A DNA stretch of 64,000 bases from Desulfuromonadaceae bacterium. GTDB lineage: Bacteria; Desulfobacterota; Desulfuromonadia; Desulfuromonadales; Desulfuromonadaceae. The stretch spans positions 1-64,000 of the forward strand of contig JAFGXV010000039.1 in assembly GCA_016936455.1 (NCBI GenBank). The letters run 5' to 3'. The notes below the pieces were generated by a model, which did not search any database, was not told where the DNA came from, and saw nothing but the letters and a program-made list of their open reading frames with translations. The position numbers were made by a program, and so were the translations under genes. Below are positions 16,388 through 25,693 of this stretch, piece after piece (position 1 is the stretch's first letter; every line of letters starts with the position of its first letter).

Positions 16388-17658
16388 TTCTGCCAATTGT
16401 CCTCCTCTCGACCCTGGCATTGCTGGGAATGCCCCTGTTTGCAGTTATCGCCGCCGGCGCGTTGTGGGCGTTTCATTCCTCCGGCATTGATCTCTCCGTC
16501 GTCGCGATTGAGTTCTATCGCATTGCCGAAATGCCGGTGCTGCTGGCGATTCCGCTGTTTACCTTTGCCGGCTATCTGCTCAGCGAGAGCAAGGCGCCGG
16601 ATCGACTGGTCGCCCTGACTCAGGCCCTGATCGGCTGGTTGCCGGGTGGGCTGGCCGTTGTGTCCCTGGCCGCCTGCGCCTTTTTCACCGCTTTTACCGG
16701 GGCCTCCGGTGTTACCATCATTGCCCTCGGTGCTCTGCTGTATCCGGCTCTGCGTCAGGCCGGTTATCGGGAAAATTTCAGTCTTGGTCTGGTGACGACC
16801 TCGGGCAGCCTCGGATTGCTGTTCGCACCCTCTTTGCCGCTGATCCTGTATGGCATTGTCGCTCAGCAGCTTAATGTCGGCGAACCTGTTTCCATCGATC
16901 AGCTATTTCTGGCCGGTATCCTGCCTGGATTGCTGATGGTGCTGCTGCTGGCGGGCTGGAGTGGCTGGACCAACCGCTCCCTGCGGTCCTCCTGGCAGGA
17001 TTTCTCGTGGCAGGCGGTGGCGGAGGCGCTACGGCGCTCCCTGTGGGAGTTGCCGTTGCCGGTAGTGGTTCTTGGAGGGATCTACAGCGGCTATTTCGCT
17101 GTTTCCGAGGCGGCAGCGGTGACGGCCTGCTATGTCTTCGTGGTCGAGGTGCTGATCCTGCGCGAGATTCCGCTGCGCTCGTTGCCGCGGGTCATGCACC
17201 GTTCGATGATTCTGGTCGGCGGCATTCTGATCATTCTCGGCGTGTCCCTAGCCTCGACCAATGCCATGATCGACAGCGGTGTTCCCGAGCGGCTGTTCCG
17301 TTTCATGCAGCAGCATGTGGATAACCGACTGACGTTTCTGCTGCTGCTGAATCTGTTTCTGCTGGTTCTTGGCGCCTTGCTCGACATCTTCTCTGCTCTG
17401 GTGCTGGTGGTGCCGCTCATTTTGCCCGTTGCCGTCGGTTACGGCATTCATCCCGTCCACCTTGGGATCATTTTCCTTGCCAATATGCAAATCGGCTACC
17501 TGACACCCCCGGTCGGCATGAACCTGTTCATCGCCAGTTACCGCTTTGAGCGCCCCGTCGGTCAGCTTTACCGGGCCACCTGGCCGTTCCTGCTGTTGCT
17601 GCTGCTGTGTGTGGTGCTGATCACTTATATTCCCCGGCTGTCTCTCTGTTTTCTGTAG
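16384..17658 (+). CDS. dctM: TRAP transporter large permease (DctM)
   Basis: About 424 aa, with 11-12 hydrophobic helices. Family motifs include EMPVLLAIPLFTFAGYLLSE, the small-residue loop FTAFTGASGVTIIALGALLYPAL (about residues 102-124), and TPPVGMNLFI near the C-terminus. It is the sodium-coupled transport subunit. The GTG at 16384 is chosen because it overlaps the dctQ stop; the track start at 16111 lies within dctQ. It is the last gene of the TRAP operon, convergent with the AEC gene 37 bp away. Confidence 0.93.
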   Translation: MILPIVLLSTLALLGMPLFAVIAAGALWAFHSSGIDLSVVAIEFYRIAEMPVLLAIPLFTFAGYLLSESKAPDRLVALTQALIGWLPGGLAVVSLAACAFFTAFTGASGVTIIALGALLYPALRQAGYRENFSLGLVTTSGSLGLLFAPSLPLILYGIVAQQLNVGEPVSIDQLFLAGILPGLLMVLLLAGWSGWTNRSLRSSWQDFSWQAVAEALRRSLWELPLPVVVLGGIYSGYFAVSEAAAVTACYVFVVEVLILREIPLRSLPRVMHRSMILVGGILIILGVSLASTNAMIDSGVPERLFRFMQQHVDNRLTFLLLLNLFLLVLGALLDIFSALVLVVPLILPVAVGYGIHPVHLGIIFLANMQIGYLTPPVGMNLFIASYRFERPVGQLYRATWPFLLLLLLCVVLITYIPRLSLCFL

Positions 17659-17695
17659 GAACATTATCGCACTGCGGATGAAAAGGGTTCCAGTC

Positions 17696-18598
17696 TCAGG
17701 GCAGCTTCGGCAGCAGGTACAACAGCAGGGTGAGGCTGCCGGCGCTGCACAGGGTGGTCGTGACGATGGTGCTGGCCACCAGATCGGGGCGCGTGTTAAA
17801 GCGCAGGGCGTAAAGCAGGGGCAGGACGGCGGCCGGCGTACTGGTCTGCAGCAGCAGCACGTCGCGTTCCAGACCGCGGATGTGCAGCAGCTGGCAGAGT
17901 CCCCAGCCGACTGCTGGCCCGGCGATCAGTCTCAGGCCGATACCGGCCAGCATGAATCCGCCCAACCATTGCCAGCGTGTCCGGCTGATCTGCATGCCCA
18001 GTAAAACCAGCATCAGTGGCACGGCGGCCTGACCCATCAGTTCAAGGGGACGCAGCACCATGGGCGGCAGCTGGATGGAAAAAGCCTGCAACAGCATGGC
18101 CAGGGCCGCAGCGTGGAAAATGGGAATCTTCAGGCTGTTGACGATGGCGGTGCGCCAGTTCGCGCCTTCTCCCTGAGCAATGATAATGGCCAGCGATCCC
18201 AGCGGCAGTGAAAAAATAACGAAGACGACAATGGCGATGGGGACCCCCGCCTCGCCAAAGGCGAACCAGGTCAGCGGCAGGCCGAAGTTGCCGATGTTCA
18301 TCATGGAGGAGGACAGCGACAGCGCTCGCCGACTGTCACCATCGCAGCCGAGCAGGCGGCCAACGCTCGCGGACAGAACCAGCATGATCACCAGATAGGC
18401 CAGCATGTAAAACAGAACATCGCCCAGCAACTGGCTCTGCAGCGGATGCCGCAGTAGGGCGCTGAGGGTCAGTGCCGGAGCGAACAGGTACAGGGAACTG
18501 GTCGTCAGAGGCTCAAGCTCAATGCGCCCGTAGCGTTCGAGCAGAAAACCGCAGAAAACAATGACGAATACCGGAACAATGATATTGATAAAAAGCAT
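17696..18598 (-). CDS. AEC-family transporter (auxin efflux carrier-like)
   Basis: A 300-aa membrane protein with about ten helices. MLFINIIVPVFVIVFCGFLL is a typical AEC first helix, MMNIGNFGLPLTWFAFGEAG (about residues 101-120) is the conserved crossing motif, and the C-terminal half repeats the five-helix unit. Bacterial members such as MleP and MdcF move malate or malonate. Substrate cannot be read from the sequence. It is transcribed alone, divergent from the aminotransferase gene. Confidence 0.88.
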   Translation of the reverse strand: MLFINIIVPVFVIVFCGFLLERYGRIELEPLTTSSLYLFAPALTLSALLRHPLQSQLLGDVLFYMLAYLVIMLVLSASVGRLLGCDGDSRRALSLSSSMMNIGNFGLPLTWFAFGEAGVPIAIVVFVIFSLPLGSLAIIIAQGEGANWRTAIVNSLKIPIFHAAALAMLLQAFSIQLPPMVLRPLELMGQAAVPLMLVLLGMQISRTRWQWLGGFMLAGIGLRLIAGPAVGWGLCQLLHIRGLERDVLLLQTSTPAAVLPLLYALRFNTRPDLVASTIVTTTLCSAGSLTLLLYLLPKLP

Positions 18599-18677
18599 GA
18601 TGGTTTTTGACGGTTTCTTCTGTTTTCACAGCAGGATAGAGGCGATTTTGGCAATGTTGCCCGGTGCGACTTTGCGA

Positions 18678-18707
18678 TTGACATTGGCGCGGCATTGCTG
18701 ATTTAAT
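18678..18707 (+). promoter_or_regulatory. Sigma-70 promoter of the aminotransferase gene
   Basis: A perfect TTGACA is followed after 18 nt by TTTAAT (five of six matches to TATAAT). It lies 73 bp before the aminotransferase start, in the gap between divergent genes. Confidence 0.6.
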
Positions 18708-18779
18708 TCCCGGTTGTATCTTTTTGCCGATATCTGTTCAGTGCAGGGCTTCGGCTTTTCCCAACGAGGAGATTTTATC

Positions 18780-20078
18780 ATGAATCCACTGGCTCAAGAA
18801 TTGAATGAAATGCTCGCCAAGAGCAATCCCTATGTCCTTGAAATGCTTTCTGAGTTAGGCAAAAATCTGTTCTTCCCCAAGGGTATCCTGACCCAGTCGG
18901 CGGAAGCAAAGGAAAAAGCGCACCGTTTTAACGCGACCATCGGCATTGCGACCGAGAACGGCGGCCCCATGTATCTGCAGTGCATTCAGGATAAACTGAG
19001 TGCTTTTGATCCCAAGGATATCTACACCTATGCACCGCCGGCAGGCAAGCCGGAATTGCGCAAGGCCTGGCGCGACAAGATGCTGCGTGAAAACCCGAGC
19101 CAGCAGGGCAAGCATTTTAGTCTGCCCGTTGTGACCAGTGCGCTGACCCATGGTCTGTCGATTGTGGCCGACCTGTTTGTGGACGCCGGTGATCAGATGG
19201 TGCTGCCCGATATGATGTGGGGCAACTACAATCTGACCTTCAGCACCCGCTGCGGTGCCGTGATAAAGAAGTACCCGACTTTTACCGTCGATGGCGGTTT
19301 CAATGTCCCGGCCTTCAAGGCTGAACTGCAGAACGTGGCCGCTGAAAAAGGTAAGGCCATCGTGCTGCTGAACTTCCCCAATAATCCCAGCGGTTATACG
19401 CCGACGGTGGCCGAGGGCGATGCTATTGTGGCCACCATCAAGGAAGTGGCTGAAGATGGCTGTAACCTGGTCGTCATCACCGACGATGCCTATTTCGGCC
19501 TGTTCTATGAAGATTCCATGCAGGAGTCGCTGTTCGGTAAACTGGCTAACCTGCATCCGCGTATTCTGGCGGTGAAACTGGATGGCGCGACCAAGGAAGA
19601 GTATGTCTGGGGCTTCCGTACAGGTTTCATCACCTTTGCCGATGGCACCAGCAGCGATGCCGTATTGACCGCGCTGGAGAAGAAAACCCTGGGCTGCATC
19701 CGTGCTACAATTTCCAACTGCCCGCATCCCGGCCAGACCTTTGTTCTCGAAGCGCTGAATTCACCGGACTTCGTTGCCCAGAAGCAGCAGAAATATGAGG
19801 TCATGAAGGGCCGTGCGCTGAAGGTCAAGGCTGTGCTCGACAGCGGCAAGTATGACAGCGCCTGGAGCTACTACCCGTTCAATTCCGGCTACTTCATGTG
19901 TCTGAAACTCAAGAATGTGGATGCCGAAAAGCTGCGCGTTCACCTGCTCGATAAGTACGGTGTTGGCGGCATTTCCATCGGTAAAACCGACCTGCGTATT
20001 GCCTTCTCCTGCATTGCCGAGCAGGACATCCAGGAACTGTTTGATCTCATCTATCAGGCGGTTCAGGATCTGGCCTGA
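18780..20078 (+). CDS. PLP-dependent class I/II aminotransferase
   Basis: A 432-aa fold-type I aminotransferase. The PLP contacts VLLNFPNNPSGYTPT (about residues 196-210) and VVITDDAYFGLFYE are present, and the PLP lysine is probably in KLDGATKEEYVWGFR. The DGATKEE(Y/F)xWGFR block belongs to a distinct bacterial aminotransferase group of undefined substrate rather than to AspC, whose lysine motif is SxSKxxG. The ATG at 18780 has GAGGAG upstream; the track start 66 nt earlier lies in the leader region. Length and the F/Y-rich substrate region would fit an aromatic or branched-chain amino donor, but this is not certain. A strong terminator follows. Confidence 0.85.
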   Translation: MNPLAQELNEMLAKSNPYVLEMLSELGKNLFFPKGILTQSAEAKEKAHRFNATIGIATENGGPMYLQCIQDKLSAFDPKDIYTYAPPAGKPELRKAWRDKMLRENPSQQGKHFSLPVVTSALTHGLSIVADLFVDAGDQMVLPDMMWGNYNLTFSTRCGAVIKKYPTFTVDGGFNVPAFKAELQNVAAEKGKAIVLLNFPNNPSGYTPTVAEGDAIVATIKEVAEDGCNLVVITDDAYFGLFYEDSMQESLFGKLANLHPRILAVKLDGATKEEYVWGFRTGFITFADGTSSDAVLTALEKKTLGCIRATISNCPHPGQTFVLEALNSPDFVAQKQQKYEVMKGRALKVKAVLDSGKYDSAWSYYPFNSGYFMCLKLKNVDAEKLRVHLLDKYGVGGISIGKTDLRIAFSCIAEQDIQELFDLIYQAVQDLA

Positions 20079-20101
20079 TCTTTACCGGGTCGTCTGTTAT
20101 C

Positions 20102-20128
20102 AAAGCCCGCCGCAAGGCGGGCTTTTTT
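20102..20128 (+). terminator. Intrinsic terminator
   Basis: AAAGCCCGCC, a 4-nt loop (GCAA) and GGCGGGCTTTTTT form a very stable hairpin with a T-run 23 bp after the aminotransferase stop. Confidence 0.95.
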
Positions 20129-20143
20129 ATGAAGCCGTAAACA

Positions 20144-20332
20144 ATGAAATTTTTCTGGACCGTAATAGGCGTGGTGATGGTGCTGGAAGGGGTGCCCTGG
20201 TTTCTCTCTCCCTCCGGCGTCAAGCGCATGATTGTGCAGTTTCTTCCCGTCCGTGAGCGCAGCTTGCGCCTGATGGGCTTTGTGCTGATGTTGACCGGAC
20301 TGGTCACGGTCTATTGCGCCGGTCATTTCTGA
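20144..20332 (+). CDS. DUF2065-family small membrane protein
   Basis: A 62-aa protein made of two transmembrane helices (FFWTVIGVVMVLEGVPWFLS and LMGFVLMLTGLVTVYCAG) joined by a basic loop, the whole of a DUF2065 domain. Family function is unknown; members often lie beside hflC or, as here, housekeeping genes. Its stop is one base before the queA start, so it likely heads the queA transcript. Confidence 0.8.
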   Translation: MKFFWTVIGVVMVLEGVPWFLSPSGVKRMIVQFLPVRERSLRLMGFVLMLTGLVTVYCAGHF

Positions 20333-20333
20333 C

Positions 20334-21368
20334 ATGAAGCTGACGGATTTTGATTATACGCTGCCGTCGGAGCTGATTGCCCAGTATCCGACACCACAGC
20401 GGGATGCTTCACGTCTGCTGGTCGTACGGCGCGACACAGGTTCGCTTCAGGATGAGCCCTTCAGCCAGATCTCGCACTATTTCCGGGCGGGCGACGTTCT
20501 GGTGGTCAATGATACGCGCGTGATTCCGGCCCGGCTGCTCGGCCGTAAACAGACCGGCGGGCAGGTCGAGGTGTTTCTGGTGCGCCGTCTGGCGGATCAG
20601 CCCGGTCAGTGCTGGCTGTGTCTGACGCGCAGTTCCAAGGCGCCACGGCCGGGGATGCGGCTGGAACTCGATCAGGGTTTAACGGCGACGGTGGTTGAAA
20701 CCGGAGAACAGGGTTACCGTACCATCCGTTTCGATTATGACGGAGACTTCCTGGCTCTGCTTGAGCAGATCGGACAGGTGCCGTTGCCGCCTTATATCCA
20801 GCGCGCACCGGCCGAGGCTGACCGTGAGCGCTACCAGACGACTTTTTCCGCGGCGCCCGGGGCCGTGGCCGCACCAACGGCGGGTCTCCATTTTACACCG
20901 CAGATTCTGGATGAACTGCGCCAAAAAGGGGTGATCATCTGTCCGCTCACCCTGCATGTCGGGCTGGGAACCTTTCTGCCGGTGCGGGTCGAGAACGTGC
21001 GTGAACACCGCATGCATGCCGAGGCTTTTGCTATCCCACAGGCCACGGCGGATGCCGTCAATGATGCATGCCGGGAGGGTCGCCGTGTGGTCGCTCTGGG
21101 AACCACCGTGACGCGGACGCTGGAGCATGCCGCAACAGCCCGGGGGTGTGTTGTCGCTGGGGAGGGGCTGACGGATATCTTTATCTATCCCGGCTATCAG
21201 TTCAAAGTAGTGGATGCGCTGGTGACCAATTTTCATTTGCCCCAGTCGACGCTGCTGATGCTGGTCAGTGCCTTGGCGGGCCGTGAGCTGATGCTGCAAG
21301 CCTATGCCCATGCCGTGGAACAACGCTATCGCTTCTTCAGTTATGGCGACTGCATGCTGATCTGCTAA
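20334..21368 (+). CDS. queA: S-adenosylmethionine:tRNA ribosyltransferase-isomerase
   Basis: A 344-aa QueA. It begins MKLTDFDYTLPSELIAQYP and contains the family blocks VLVVNDTRVIPARLLG (about residues 57-72), APTAGLHFTP (near residue 180) and VDALVTNFHLPQSTLLMLVSA (near residue 290). The enzyme transfers the ribosyl part of SAM to preQ1 in tRNA anticodons to give epoxyqueuosine. tgt, the preceding step of queuosine synthesis, lies 70 bp downstream. Confidence 0.98.
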   Translation: MKLTDFDYTLPSELIAQYPTPQRDASRLLVVRRDTGSLQDEPFSQISHYFRAGDVLVVNDTRVIPARLLGRKQTGGQVEVFLVRRLADQPGQCWLCLTRSSKAPRPGMRLELDQGLTATVVETGEQGYRTIRFDYDGDFLALLEQIGQVPLPPYIQRAPAEADRERYQTTFSAAPGAVAAPTAGLHFTPQILDELRQKGVIICPLTLHVGLGTFLPVRVENVREHRMHAEAFAIPQATADAVNDACREGRRVVALGTTVTRTLEHAATARGCVVAGEGLTDIFIYPGYQFKVVDALVTNFHLPQSTLLMLVSALAGRELMLQAYAHAVEQRYRFFSYGDCMLIC

Positions 21369-21423
21369 AAAGATTATTATCAAGTTGTTACAAAGACTTC
21401 TTCATGTTTTTTATCGCTTCTGA

Positions 21424-22560
<1,137 letters not shown>

Positions 22561-22657
22561 AGCGTAACGCGTTATAACAGCATGTTCATGTTTGGCCTAA
22601 TGTCAGATAAACTGTTCATTCGTGCATGAAATAAGCCTAAATTAAGGAGGAATTCTC

Positions 22658-22972
22658 ATGGTTTCAACAGCTTACGCAATGGCGGGTAACGTCGCTCCGG
22701 AAGGGGGACGCCAGGGGTACGAAGGGATCATCATGCTGGTGATCATGTTCGCGATCTTTTATCTGCTGCTGATCCGTCCCCAGCAGAAGCGCGCCAAGGA
22801 ACATCGCAATCTGCTCGACGCTCTGAAAGCCGGTGATCTGGTTGTCACGGCGGGTGGCATCCATGGCCGCATCGTGACGGTTCTGGAGGATGTGGTGACT
22901 CTGGAGATCGACAAGGGCGTAAAAATCAAGATGAATCGTGCATCGATTACCGCTATGGGGAAAGAAGCCTGA
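22658..22972 (+). CDS. yajC: YajC, Sec translocon accessory subunit
   Basis: A 104-aa protein with one N-terminal transmembrane helix (IIMLVIMFAIFYLLLIRPQQKRAKEH) and a small cytoplasmic domain (LKAGDLVVTAGGIHGRIV). YajC joins SecDF in the holotranslocon. AAGGAGGAATTCTC gives a strong ribosome site before the ATG. A terminator hairpin separates it from secD, so secD may partly rely on read-through or on its own promoter. Confidence 0.97.
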   Translation: MVSTAYAMAGNVAPEGGRQGYEGIIMLVIMFAIFYLLLIRPQQKRAKEHRNLLDALKAGDLVVTAGGIHGRIVTVLEDVVTLEIDKGVKIKMNRASITAMGKEA

Positions 22973-22985
22973 TCGTCTATCCCTC

Positions 22986-23013
22986 GCGCCGACCGTGAAG
23001 GTCGGCGCTTTTT
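22986..23013 (+). terminator. Intrinsic terminator between yajC and secD
   Basis: GCGCCGACC and GGTCGGCGC form a 9-bp stem around GTGAA, followed by five T. Confidence 0.9.
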
Positions 23014-23055
23014 CCTGTAGTTCTCGAATTTATGTCAACGGAGTGAATAACGGAT

Positions 23056-24654
23056 ATGTCGAACAGCATCAAAATACGGGGTGTGCTGGTTCTTTTCTGC
23101 CTGCTGTTGGCGCTGGCCTCTCTGGCACCGACACTCATGAGGGACGCACTGCCGGGCTGGTGGCTCAAGGCTTTTGACCCGATTCATCTGGGACTTGACC
23201 TGCAAGGCGGCATGCATCTGGTTCTGGGCGTCGATGTCGACAAGGCGGTCGAGAGCCGCCTCGACAGCACCATCGATCAGGTGGACACCCTGTTGCGTGA
23301 TGAAGATGTGGTCTTCAAGCGCATTGAACGTCTCAGTGCAGAAGCGCTGGCCATCACGGTTTATGACCAGCAGGCGGCTGCGGAAGTGGACGCCCTGATG
23401 CAGGAGAATTTCTCTTCCCTCGAAGCCATGACCGTTGGTGGCGAGGGGGGCTATATCCGTAAAAACTACCGTTTCAGCGACCGTGAAATTGTCCAGATCA
23501 AGGACTATGCCGTGCGTCAGGCTCTGGAAACCATGCGCAATCGCGTTGACCAGTTTGGCGTCAGCGAGCCGCTGCTGCAGCGTCAGTCCGACAACCGCAT
23601 CCTGATTCAGTTGCCCGGTGTCAAGGATCCGCAGCGTGCCGTGGACCTGCTGGGCAAGACCGCACGCCTGGAATTCAAGCTGGTGGCGGAAAATGCCGAT
23701 CCGAGCCTGGCGGCGAAGGGGCAGCTGCCGGCCGGGACCAGCCTGCTGTATGAGCGTCGTGTCGATTCGCGTACCGGTCAAGTGACCGAGATTCCGCTGG
23801 TGGTGTACGAGCGCTCGGTGCTGACGGGAGACCTGTTGTCCGATGCGCAGGTGCGTATCGATACCCGCTTTAACGAGCCCTATGTTGCCATCGATTTCAA
23901 TGCTGTGGGCGCCCAACGCTTTGATCAGGTTACGGCGGCCAATGTCGGCAAGCGCATGGCGATTGTGCTGGACGATACGATCTACTCGGCACCGTCCATC
24001 CGTGAGCGCATCTCCGGCGGCAGCGCTCAGATCAGCGGTTCCTTCACCGAGCAGGAAGCGACGGATTTGGCCATCGTGCTGCGGGCCGGATCGCTGCCGG
24101 CGCCGGTTCGGATTCTTGAAGACCGGACGGTCGGTCCCTCTTTGGGCCATGATTCCATTGCTCAGGGGATCAAATCGGTACTGATCGGTGGGGTGTTGGT
24201 GATTCTGCTGATGCTGGTCTACTATCGCGGCGCCGGTCTGGTCGCCAACGTGGCGCTGGCTCTGAATGTCGTGTTCATCCTGGCGATGCTGTCCCTGTTC
24301 AAGGCTACCCTGACCCTGCCTGGTCTGGCGGGTATCGTTTTGACCGTGGGTATGGCGGTGGACGCCAACGTGTTGATCTTTGAGCGTGTGCGCGAAGAAC
24401 TGCGTCATGGCAAGACCGCGCGTAACGCCATCGATGCTGGTTTTGCCAAAGCCTTTGTTACCATCGTCGACGCCAATATCACCACCCTGATTGCCGCGCT
24501 GGTGCTGTTCCAGTTTGGCACCGGTCCGGTCAAGGGTTTTGCTGTGACTCTGTCGATCGGTATTCTGGCCTCCATGTTTACTGCGATTTTTGTCGCGCGC
24601 TGGATTTTTGATCTGTTCCTCGAAGGCCGCAAGGTCGAGAAGCTGAGCATATAA
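23056..24654 (+). CDS. secD: SecD, protein translocase subunit
   Basis: A 532-aa RND-family membrane protein. After the first helix it has GLDLQGGMHLVLGVD (about residues 48-62), a large periplasmic P1 domain, and five helices in the C-terminal third with the motif LTVGMAVDANVLIFERVREE (near residue 437). SecD and SecF use the proton motive force to pull exported proteins through SecYEG. secF follows after 11 bp. Confidence 0.98.
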   Translation: MSNSIKIRGVLVLFCLLLALASLAPTLMRDALPGWWLKAFDPIHLGLDLQGGMHLVLGVDVDKAVESRLDSTIDQVDTLLRDEDVVFKRIERLSAEALAITVYDQQAAAEVDALMQENFSSLEAMTVGGEGGYIRKNYRFSDREIVQIKDYAVRQALETMRNRVDQFGVSEPLLQRQSDNRILIQLPGVKDPQRAVDLLGKTARLEFKLVAENADPSLAAKGQLPAGTSLLYERRVDSRTGQVTEIPLVVYERSVLTGDLLSDAQVRIDTRFNEPYVAIDFNAVGAQRFDQVTAANVGKRMAIVLDDTIYSAPSIRERISGGSAQISGSFTEQEATDLAIVLRAGSLPAPVRILEDRTVGPSLGHDSIAQGIKSVLIGGVLVILLMLVYYRGAGLVANVALALNVVFILAMLSLFKATLTLPGLAGIVLTVGMAVDANVLIFERVREELRHGKTARNAIDAGFAKAFVTIVDANITTLIAALVLFQFGTGPVKGFAVTLSIGILASMFTAIFVARWIFDLFLEGRKVEKLSI

Positions 24655-24665
24655 GGAGAACGTCA

Positions 24666-25592
24666 ATGGAGCTGATTAAACCCGATATCAATGTGGATTT
24701 TGTCGGTCGGCGCCGTCTGGCGTTTATCGCTTCGATTGCCCTGATCCTGGTGGGGCTTGTTTCGCTGATCGCTCATGGTGGCCCTGAATACGGCGTTGAT
24801 TTTGCCGGTGGCACCCTGGTACAGCTGCGCTTCGATGAGAATACCGATGCTGCCCAGCTGAAACAGCTGCTGGTTCCGGAGCCGTTGCCTTCGGCTGTCA
24901 TTCAGCAGTTTGGCGACGAGGCCAATGAGTTTCTCATCCGCGCGCAGGTCACGGACAGCGGTCTGCAGGGATTGCGCAGCGCTATCCTGAGCCGCCTTGA
25001 GGCGAGTTATGGCGCTGGCAAGGTGGATCTGCGACGCATTGAGATGGTTGGTCCCCAGGTTGGTAAGGAACTGCGTGAAAAGGGATTGCTGGCCATTTTG
25101 TATGCCATGATCGGCATTCTGGCCTATATCACCTGGCGCTTTGAGTTCCGGTTTGCCGTCGGTGCCATCGTTGCCCTGATGCACGATGTATTGCTGACAC
25201 TGGGGGCATTCTCCCTGTTCGGCAAAGAGATCGACCTGCCGATCATTGCCGCCTTTCTGGCCATCATTGGTTATTCTCTCAATGACACCATTATTGTCTA
25301 CGACCGCATCCGTGAGAACATGGCACGCCATCATAAGGACGACTTCTCGCGGGTGGTCAACCGCAGTATCAATGAGACCCTGTCACGCACCCTGCTGACG
25401 TCGGGGACCACGCTGCTGGTGGTTCTGGCGCTGTTTGTCTTTGGTGGCGGGGTGATTCACAATTTCGCCTTTGCTCTGCTGGTCGGTGTGGTCGTGGGGA
25501 CCTATTCCTCCATTTTTGTCGCCAGTCCGATCCTGATCGCCTGGCAGAACCGGGCGGGGACGAGCAAGAAGACCGTTGCGCATGAGGCGTGA
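24666..25592 (+). CDS. secF: SecF, protein translocase subunit
   Basis: A 308-aa partner of SecD. Recognisable are GPEYGVDFAGGTLVQLRF (about residues 39-56) and the proton-relay region AAFLAIIGYSLNDTIIVYDRIRENM. Six transmembrane helices are visible. The end is basic and is followed within 46 bp by a terminator. Confidence 0.98.
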   Translation: MELIKPDINVDFVGRRRLAFIASIALILVGLVSLIAHGGPEYGVDFAGGTLVQLRFDENTDAAQLKQLLVPEPLPSAVIQQFGDEANEFLIRAQVTDSGLQGLRSAILSRLEASYGAGKVDLRRIEMVGPQVGKELREKGLLAILYAMIGILAYITWRFEFRFAVGAIVALMHDVLLTLGAFSLFGKEIDLPIIAAFLAIIGYSLNDTIIVYDRIRENMARHHKDDFSRVVNRSINETLSRTLLTSGTTLLVVLALFVFGGGVIHNFAFALLVGVVVGTYSSIFVASPILIAWQNRAGTSKKTVAHEA

Positions 25593-25637
25593 ACCTTCAA
25601 GCTTCCCCTGTTTAAAGATGAATAGTGTGCTTCAACC

Positions 25638-25663
25638 AAAAAGGCCGGGTGACCGGCCTTTTT
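25638..25663 (+). terminator. Intrinsic terminator after secF
   Basis: AAAAAGGCCGG, loop GTGA, CCGGCCTTTTT: a symmetrical hairpin that could work in both directions. Confidence 0.92.
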
Positions 25664-25693
25664 GTTATTGTTAGCACAGTGACGGAGTGTGAC

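Noticed and set aside
23035-24666. 543-codon reverse-strand ORF inside secD
   Set aside because: Shadow of secD; its sequence is His/Gln/Arg-rich, typical of antisense translation of GC-rich genes.
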